DNA of 12,213 nt, taken from an uncultured Bacillaceae bacterium (GTDB lineage: Bacteria > Bacillota > Bacilli > Bacillales > Alkalibacillaceae). This document shows, piece by piece, positions 1 through 4,724 of this stretch (the stretch's first letter is position 1; every line of letters begins with the position of its first letter). The notes under the pieces were generated by a model. The model had not been told where the DNA came from and did not search any database. It was given only the letters and a program-made list of their open reading frames with translations. The position numbers and the translations under genes were made by a program. Location of the stretch: positions 1 through 12,213 of the forward strand of contig CALGNY010000131.1 of NCBI GenBank assembly GCA_937958375.1, read 5' to 3'.

Positions 1-2
1 GG

Positions 3-53
3 TCTCAATGACATTTGAAGCAAAACTCAAGCACGAATGTCGCTGATAAACCT
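3..53. repeat. First unit of a 51-base-period tandem repeat
   Basis: The unit starts TCTCA, followed by GACATTTGA and later ACGAATGTCG. Compared with the next unit at a 51-base offset, about 35 of the first 44 bases agree. Each unit carries an internal GACATT...AATGTC inverted repeat around an A-rich centre. It lies beyond the last gene of the operon. Confidence 0.7.
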
Positions 54-68
54 TCTCAGCGACATTTG
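34..68. repeat. Strong inverted repeat (hairpin) across the junction of the two repeat units
   Basis: AATGTCGCTGA at 36-46 is the exact reverse complement of TCAGCGACATT at 56-66, leaving a nine-base loop. Positions 34-35 and 67-68 can extend the stem by one G-T and one C-G pair. This is the most stable of three possible hairpins in the region. It could block read-through or exonucleases at the operon's 3' end. Confidence 0.65.
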
Positions 69-104
69 ACTCAAAAAACAGGTACGAATGTCGTTGAGGA
101 GCTG
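54..104. repeat. Second unit of the 51-base-period tandem repeat
   Basis: It has the same layout as the first unit: TCTCA, GACATTTGA, an A-run at 73-78, then ACGAATGTCG at 84-93. It sits immediately after the stop codon of the last gene. Conservation falls off in the last seven bases. Confidence 0.7.
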
Positions 105-110
105 ACGTAC
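73..110 (-). terminator. Possible weak intrinsic terminator after the operon
   Basis: On the minus strand a short GTACG...CGTAC stem (arms at 106-110 and 82-86) is followed within three bases by six T residues (73-78). The stem is only five pairs with a long loop, so it is weak alone. The larger hairpins of the 51-base repeats may contribute. No better terminator is visible in the window. Confidence 0.3.
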
Positions 111-112
111 GA

Positions 113-568
113 TTAGCTTTGCGGCATGTAATAATTCAGGTTCTCAATTTCTCCTGTCAAATCAGTCGGTTCGTATATTTCATCTTTATTCGAAACGTTA
201 TTGGCAGGAATATTGATGTGTAAGATAAACGCTTCATTTGATTGGATCAGTCCCAAAAATTCATCATCCAAATTAACGGTCATCGTTGAAAATTGGGCTT
301 CCGGTCGCTCTCTCAAAGCAATTTTTAAGTTCATGTCGAGTCCCTTGATGTCATGCTCTGTCTTATTCACAATAACAGATGCGAGCGTTAAAAGTTTCTT
401 GTCATGCTTGTAGAATCCTTTCGTAATAATGAAGTGGATCTTTCCTTCCGCCAACTGGTTCCCTTTCAGATCCAATTCACGTTGAACGTCCATCATCTCT
501 TGTTCCATGGCAGGCGTGATATCCAAATCTTGGTGGCCTTTCGGCAATACGAGTTTTGTCGTTCCCAT
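113..568 (-). CDS. Small beta-rich protein of unknown function, faintly SLAP-like
   Basis: This 151-residue soluble protein has no signal peptide, membrane helix or cysteine. After a helical segment (~19-36) it shows a run of beta strands: KIHFIITKGFY, LLTLASVIVNKT, LDMNLKIALRE, FSTMTVNL, then FLGLIQSNEAFILHINIP (104-121). The order 'NKT ... strand ... Phe ... LGLI.sn.aF.l.i.ip' loosely recalls SLAP domains of Bacillus surface or accessory-secretion proteins, but I would not assign the family from this alone. The ATG has GGGAGGA five bases upstream, and the gene starts 12 bases after the YwqH-like stop. Being last in the operon, it could be a second immunity protein, a chaperone or a wall-related accessory factor. 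Confidence 0.5.
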   Translation of the reverse strand: MGTTKLVLPKGHQDLDITPAMEQEMMDVQRELDLKGNQLAEGKIHFIITKGFYKHDKKLLTLASVIVNKTEHDIKGLDMNLKIALRERPEAQFSTMTVNLDDEFLGLIQSNEAFILHINIPANNVSNKDEIYEPTDLTGEIENLNYYMPQS

Positions 569-580
569 GAAAATCCTCCC

Positions 581-1006
581 TTAGTTAAACGCTTTTTCGA
601 GTTCACTACTGATCCAATTCAATCCTTGGCGCAATCTTCCGAGCAATCCTTCATTTTCAAGCAGTTCATTTTCCAATCGTCTTTCTTCGGTAACCAATGC
701 ATCTAAATTCCGGTCGACTTCATCCAGTAAATTGGCATACTTATTTCGGACGAGGTCAACAACATATTCGTCATGGAATTTTCCATAATTCTCTCCACGC
801 CACTCCATCATATGAATCTGGTGATCAACGAGCAAGGCATCGGTTTTATTTGTCTGTAAATCATCCTTGATGGCACTCAACTCAGTCTTTTTTGAACTGA
901 CAAATTGTAATTGTTCTTCAAGTGTTCGACTTTGGTTTTGGCAAAGCCGAATTTCTTGCTGCTTACTGTAGTAAGCACTCTGCAAAGACGTCCGATCCAT
1001 TTTCAT
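581..1006 (-). CDS. YwqH-like (DUF5082) WXG-type helical protein
   Basis: This 141-residue, all-helical, coiled-coil protein has a central W-x-G turn in MEWRGENYGKF (W69, G71, F77) flanked by two long charged helices (~8-62 and ~80-139). That is the pattern of YwqH/DUF5082 proteins, which accompany LXG toxins in Bacillus T7SS gene sets together with YwqI-type proteins and are thought to help present or co-export the effector. In B. subtilis ywqH comes before ywqI and the LXG gene ywqJ; here it lies after the effector and the two membrane genes, separated from its usual partner. The ATG at 1006 has AAGGAG five bases upstream, overlapping the previous stop. No signal peptide or membrane helix is seen. 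Confidence 0.75.
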   Translation of the reverse strand: MKMDRTSLQSAYYSKQQEIRLCQNQSRTLEEQLQFVSSKKTELSAIKDDLQTNKTDALLVDHQIHMMEWRGENYGKFHDEYVVDLVRNKYANLLDEVDRNLDALVTEERRLENELLENEGLLGRLRQGLNWISSELEKAFN

Positions 1007-1015
1007 ACCCTCTCC

Positions 1016-1519
1016 TTATTTAGCCGCAGGGCGATTGTTCTTTCCGGAGAAAACCTGTTCATTCTTCATGTTATGAATGCAAAAGATTGTACCGATAATT
1101 AACGCGGTGATAAATAATATATACCCAAGTATGCTTAACCCTTGAGCAATGGGTTGAACATTACTGATTGCAACATAGTTAAACAAAAACTCACTGAATA
1201 GCTCTCGTCGGTTCAATTGAAACACCGTCAAGAAGATCCCTAAGCCGTACACCAACACAAGCCCGAAAATGATGGCTATTTTATTGACGACCTGGGTAGA
1301 TTTTTGTGTGCCGTAATTCGAAAAATTCCTCGCAGCAAAATTACGGTTTTCTTCATTCACTTGATTCGCTTTATTAACCAATGTCACAAATAATTGCGTA
1401 ATTGAAACGATCAGCAACAAAAACAGCGAACAAATGCCAAGGAAAAAATTATAGACACTGACCATATTCACGATCAAACTAAAAACGGCTAATAAAATCA
1501 CATATTTCCCTTTGATCAT
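1016..1519 (-). CDS. Second small polytopic membrane protein, candidate immunity paralogue
   Basis: This 167-residue protein has about four membrane segments (residues ~6-22, 24-47, 79-101 and 124-148). A polar loop of about 30 residues (49-78, Asn/Gln/Lys-rich) lies between the second and third, and the C-terminal tail is basic (KNNRPAAK). The first 40 residues share spacing with the preceding protein: N18, S21, YN at 23-24, L27 and SL at 31-32. The start is an ATG only three bases after the previous stop, with AGGGGA six bases upstream. It may be a second immunity protein, a diverged duplicate guarding against a related toxin, or a membrane partner of the effector. No known family is recognised. 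Confidence 0.58.
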   Translation of the reverse strand: MIKGKYVILLAVFSLIVNMVSVYNFFLGICSLFLLLIVSITQLFVTLVNKANQVNEENRNFAARNFSNYGTQKSTQVVNKIAIIFGLVLVYGLGIFLTVFQLNRRELFSEFLFNYVAISNVQPIAQGLSILGYILFITALIIGTIFCIHNMKNEQVFSGKNNRPAAK

Positions 1520-1522
1520 AGG

Positions 1523-1903
1523 TTATCCCCTCTGCTTGAAATTCGCAAATGCTACTCGGATCAATTGGATGATCAAGTATAAATAGAGTATGGTACCGAT
1601 CACCGCTAAGCTAACGAATAGTACGGTAAACGAACTGAGATGTTCGTTAACGACAAACCATAATTGATAAAAGCCGAGAAAACCTGTACCCAGACTCAAA
1701 AAGAGAAAAATCAGTAGCATAAACGATTGAATGAACCCAAAGATTTTCATGTCTTTCGCGGGATGCGCTTGTTTATCTCCCAACAAAAAGAACGAAAAGA
1801 TCAGAATGGCCAATGACCACACGGCGAGCGTCACATTATAAAGACTTCCGGCATTAAACAAGATGGCTAATATGCCTACGATGCTCGCTTTTTTCACTGT
1901 CAC
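1523..1903 (-). CDS. Small polytopic membrane protein, candidate immunity protein to the LXG effector
   Basis: This 126-residue, strongly hydrophobic protein has about four membrane segments (residues ~6-20, 24-42, 55-75 and 92-115), a basic N-terminus (TVKK) and a basic C-terminus (NFKQRG), with no recognised domain. The start is a GTG whose GGGGGA ribosome site overlaps the stop codon of the LXG gene, so expression is tied to the effector. Small multi-spanning proteins directly after a T7SSb toxin that acts on membranes, such as the TsaI proteins next to TspA, are immunity proteins. Position and topology suggest the same here, but no family is recognised. Its N-terminal pattern N-x2-S-x-YN-x(2)-L-x3-SL recurs at matching positions in the next gene, so the two are probably diverged paralogues. 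Confidence 0.6.
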   Translation of the reverse strand: MTVKKASIVGILAILFNAGSLYNVTLAVWSLAILIFSFFLLGDKQAHPAKDMKIFGFIQSFMLLIFLFLSLGTGFLGFYQLWFVVNEHLSSFTVLFVSLAVIGTILYLYLIIQLIRVAFANFKQRG

Positions 1904-1909
1904 ATGAAT

Positions 1910-1916
1910 TCCCCCT
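1910..1916 (-). promoter_or_regulatory. Ribosome binding site overlapping the LXG stop codon, supporting a GTG start
   Basis: AGGGGGA shares bases with the TAG stop of the LXG gene and lies six bases before the GTG at 1903. The neighbouring ATG at 1905 is followed at once by TGA, so it cannot be the start. The arrangement suggests translational coupling of effector and putative immunity gene. Confidence 0.55.
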
Positions 1917-3189
1917 ACTCAAACGGTAAATCGATTGTCAGTGTACCGCCTACAACAGCACGTAAATCAATTTCGACTTTATCCCAAGATAATTCAAAGC
2001 CACCGCCTACCTGACCTCCGGCGGATACTCCAAGTTCGACGCCGATATCGAAGACAGTGAAACCACCTTTTGCTTCGACATGCCCGAGGGACGCCATTCC
2101 ACTGAGTCCAACGCCTCCGGTATTGGCGCGTGCATCACCTTCAGCCGTCAGAAAACCAGCTTCCGCATCAGCTTTTACGTTGAATGATTCGCTTCCGGCC
2201 ACCAAACTGGACTGGGCCTGAGCCACGCCTACATTCCCTTCTGCATTAAAACCAGTCTCACTGGCTTCTACTGCGACGGTCGCATAACCAACTTCCGCTT
2301 TCCCAGAAGAATTTAAATACGTACTCTCAAATTCGGTCCTTGCTTCAAGACCCGTATAATCAGCACTTGCATTCATCGTTGTTCCATCGATCTCATATTC
2401 ATAGCCCGCTTCATTGGCTGTCAATCCAGACACACTCGTACCGATATCTGTGACATAGCCAATCTCCGTCACATACGATTGATACGTATCCTGGCCAACC
2501 TCGTACGGTGATTCGACATATTTCTCTGTAAATACGTCTGCCGATTCTTCCGTATACCATTCTTCCTGCCGGATATGATCGATCTTCGTAACGGAAAAAC
2601 CTTGGTCGGTGCGGTAACTCGAGTCAATTTCAGTGATGGCGGACTTCAAATCATTGACTCGCTGTTCAATGCCACTTAATTGATTATATAAATCATCGTC
2701 CGCTTGCTGCAACTGTTCCTTGATTTCGTTCATGACCCGATTCGTTTCACCAAATTGGGAAGTCACCGCGCTCGTATTGGTTGGCGAAACACCAGCAATC
2801 CCCAAAATTTCCGATTCGACTTGTTTTAAACGTGTTTCGTGGGATTCAAAATCCGTCTGAACCCGGTCAACCTCCACACGCTTTTCTTCAACATATTGCC
2901 GATCGACCAAGCCATCACGAGTAGATTCGTAGGCAAAGAAAATATCTTTCGCTTGCGAAGATGCTTCAGACAATTCAGCTGCAACGTTCATAATCCGGTT
3001 GATCAAATACAAATGGACTTGATCATAGTAACTCATGACCATATCGCCTGTTGTACCTCTGATTGCATTACTGACAATGAAAGCAGAAACTTTTTGATAA
3101 TAATCGTAAGCTGCATCAATCACTTGACCACGATATTCATCAACGTTCTGATCCAGCTGAGAAACATCGGAGTTCGATAATTTACTCAC
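1915..3189 (-). CDS. LXG-domain type VII effector with Gly/Ala-rich beta-repeat C-terminus (candidate membrane-acting toxin)
   Basis: This 424-residue protein starts at a GTG. Residues ~1-195 are helical and coiled-coil-like, opening with DVSQLDQNVDEYRGQVIDAA, which fits the LXG/T7SS-targeting domain. A short linker follows (196-245, with IRQEEWYTEES and YVESPYEVGQ). Residues ~250-424 are made of short alternating strands rich in Gly, Ala, Ser, Thr and Glu, such as AEVGYATVAVEA, FNAEGNVGVA, FNVKADAEAGF and GVGLSGMASLGHVEA, ending in a Gly-rich FELSW...LTIDLPFE segment. There are no cysteines, and no catalytic His/Asp/Glu cluster of a nuclease, ADP-ribosyltransferase or lipase is evident. The closest functional analogy known to me is S. 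aureus TspA, an LXG toxin of similar size that depolarises membranes and is guarded by membrane immunity proteins. The two membrane proteins encoded next fit that, but the activity is inference. Confidence 0.75.
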   Translation of the reverse strand: MSKLSNSDVSQLDQNVDEYRGQVIDAAYDYYQKVSAFIVSNAIRGTTGDMVMSYYDQVHLYLINRIMNVAAELSEASSQAKDIFFAYESTRDGLVDRQYVEEKRVEVDRVQTDFESHETRLKQVESEILGIAGVSPTNTSAVTSQFGETNRVMNEIKEQLQQADDDLYNQLSGIEQRVNDLKSAITEIDSSYRTDQGFSVTKIDHIRQEEWYTEESADVFTEKYVESPYEVGQDTYQSYVTEIGYVTDIGTSVSGLTANEAGYEYEIDGTTMNASADYTGLEARTEFESTYLNSSGKAEVGYATVAVEASETGFNAEGNVGVAQAQSSLVAGSESFNVKADAEAGFLTAEGDARANTGGVGLSGMASLGHVEAKGGFTVFDIGVELGVSAGGQVGGGFELSWDKVEIDLRAVVGGTLTIDLPFE

Positions 3190-3198
3190 GGGGCACCA

Positions 3199-3203
3199 TC
3201 CTT
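3199..3203 (-). promoter_or_regulatory. Ribosome binding site supporting a GTG start for the LXG gene
   Basis: AAGGA lies nine bases before the GTG at 3189. The only nearby ATG, inside AAGGATGG, is in another frame and meets a stop after five codons, so GTG is the only sensible start. Confidence 0.6.
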
Positions 3204-3216
3204 TTTGATCGATCCA

Positions 3217-3507
3217 TTAATTATTCGTAAAAATCCGAAAATCAGCTAAACGTTCATCTTGCTCAATTAAACTTTCCTTCACCAAATCCACTTTATCAAC
3301 ATCTCGGTTGCACATTTCAGCATACAACGTCATGGCCTCTTCAAATGACGCAATAACCTCTTTCAGTTTCGTGATGCTGCGCAATTGAGTGTGTTCCATT
3401 TCGACGTTGTCAAATTTGGAAGCTGTCTCAAAACTTGAAATCGAGGAACGCAAATTGTCTCGATGTTCGTGAACCTGATGCGGGTGAACATACACTTCTC
3501 TACTCAT
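3217..3507 (-). CDS. YwqI/Lap1-like small helical type VII partner protein (DUF5344/DUF3130-like)
   Basis: This 96-residue, all-helical protein has no signal peptide or membrane helix. The pattern is two long amphipathic helices separated around residues 38-42, with a closing LIEQDERLADF segment. That resembles YwqI (DUF5344) and the TIGR04197/DUF3130 group of WXG100-size proteins encoded immediately before LXG toxins. Known members pair with the LXG domain of the adjacent effector and help its export. There is no W-x-G motif, as is common in these subfamilies. Its ATG overlaps the stop codon of the preceding M16-like gene (ATGA) and has a perfect AAGGAG seven bases upstream, so it is well translated and coupled. 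The LXG gene starts 27 bases after its stop. The precise family cannot be settled by eye. Confidence 0.68.
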   Translation of the reverse strand: MSREVYVHPHQVHEHRDNLRSSISSFETASKFDNVEMEHTQLRSITKLKEVIASFEEAMTLYAEMCNRDVDKVDLVKESLIEQDERLADFRIFTNN

Positions 3508-4724
3508 GGCTTTTCTCCTTTCAGATAGCTTAATTTCGTTTCGACCATTTTTTCTTTTACATTCCGGATATAATCGATGAACTGAGGAAAATTATCTGCT
3601 TGGGTCTCATACAACAGATCGGGTAAATGGATTTGTTTAATGGCATATTGGCCAAAAATCACAGAAAACTTTTTCGGATCATATTCGATAATCTGATTGA
3701 ATTGATCCCTGATTTTTTCTTTTGCTTCATCAAATTTCTTTTGGTTCCAAACCGTCGTCCTGATCCGGTTCTTATAGTTGACGTATTGATTTCCTACGTA
3801 AATGATGCTGCTTTGGTCAGGTGCCACTTGAACAAAAAAGTGGTCTTGAAAAACAACTTCCCCAATAACCCGCAGAAAAAGCTCTTCCTCCGCCATTGAT
3901 TGGCCCGACTTTTTCTTTCTGAAAAGGATTGTTCCAATCTCATATGAATCCTTTGCTTGCTGGTACACTAGGTGTCGATCCATGAATTCATGCGGTTGTC
4001 GATTGACTCGATCGACATCGTGTGCGGGCGCATCCTCCAACAGGTGGTCATTTTTTTCGAACCACTCCTTAATGCCTGCATGGCTGAGGTCTCCACAAAC
4101 GACTAACTTGACATTGTTTTGCTGAAAAAGTGTTTGATTCAAATGAATGACATCTGAGAATTCCATTTGCCTCAAGTCGTCCCGCACGAGCTGAGGGCTG
4201 AACAAACGATTAGGCATCGCATGCATCTGGATTTCCGTTTTTGCCGCATACTCAACTTGCTGTAAATTATGATCGTATACGTCTATGATTCGGTCTCTCT
4301 CTTTCTCGAATTCTTCTTGTGATAGTTCTTCCAGAAAAACCGCACGGATGACTTTTTCCATGACTTCCTCATAGTTTTCTAGTTTCATCGTGACGACAAG
4401 CGAAGATGTATCCATCGTGACGAATGTTTCAACATCTACTTCCGGACATTCCGCTTGTATGTTGTATTTCTTCAGGTTGATGACAATCGTTGAGCTCCCG
4501 TTTCCCACCCACGTTAGTTTTTTATTTTCAGAGACCAGTCGATCTGCCAAACCTGCACCGAAGTGTAACGAAACATGGACATTCTCTCTCTTGCCCGAAT
4601 CGATTAATAACGTTGTCAATTTTCTACTCTCTATTAGTTTCTCCAAATCCGATCCATCCCCTTCTTGGGCCTCAACTGATTGATTACGAAATCTTCGGTA
4701 GTTTGATTTTGATGGCATGTTCAT
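3504..4724 (-). CDS. M16 (insulinase/YmfH-like) pseudopeptidase associated with the type VII locus
   Basis: This protein of up to 406 residues matches the two-domain half of an M16 metallopeptidase. Near the N-terminus TTLLIDSGKRENVHVSLHFG and AGLADR resemble the opening strands of YmfH-type proteins. FLEELSQEEFEKERDRII (~residues 138-155) resembles the conserved 'eE.feKEk.ii..Ei' helix. NNVKLVVCGDLS resembles the 'p.N..l.v.Gd' strand that ends the first domain. The HxxEH zinc motif expected soon after AGLADR is absent; WVGNGSSTIV occupies that space, so zinc proteolysis is unlikely. There is no signal peptide or membrane segment, so it is probably cytoplasmic. The ATG at 4724 lies inside essC without a clear ribosome site. 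A TTG at 4646 with AAGGGGA about ten bases upstream is a credible alternative (380 residues). It overlaps the next gene by ATGA. Role unknown; a docking or chaperone function is inference. Confidence 0.7.
   Translation of the reverse strand: MNMPSKSNYRRFRNQSVEAQEGDGSDLEKLIESRKLTTLLIDSGKRENVHVSLHFGAGLADRLVSENKKLTWVGNGSSTIVINLKKYNIQAECPEVDVETFVTMDTSSLVVTMKLENYEEVMEKVIRAVFLEELSQEEFEKERDRIIDVYDHNLQQVEYAAKTEIQMHAMPNRLFSPQLVRDDLRQMEFSDVIHLNQTLFQQNNVKLVVCGDLSHAGIKEWFEKNDHLLEDAPAHDVDRVNRQPHEFMDRHLVYQQAKDSYEIGTILFRKKKSGQSMAEEELFLRVIGEVVFQDHFFVQVAPDQSSIIYVGNQYVNYKNRIRTTVWNQKKFDEAKEKIRDQFNQIIEYDPKKFSVIFGQYAIKQIHLPDLLYETQADNFPQFIDYIRNVKEKMVETKLSYLKGEKP

Noticed and set aside
1..104. CRISPR-like array
   Set aside because: There are only two imperfect units with a 51-base period, the units are palindromic throughout, the intervening bases are themselves partly conserved, and no cas genes are present.
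1915..3189. Frameshifted or truncated LXG toxin
   Set aside because: The frame is continuous, ends just before a coupled downstream gene, and its length of 424 residues is within the range of compact LXG effectors. The lack of a recognised toxin domain is better explained by a non-enzymatic C-terminus.
3504..4724. Active zinc protease that processes secreted proteins
   Set aside because: Neither HxxEH nor an inverted HExxH motif is present, and there is no signal peptide, so an extracellular maturation protease is not supported.
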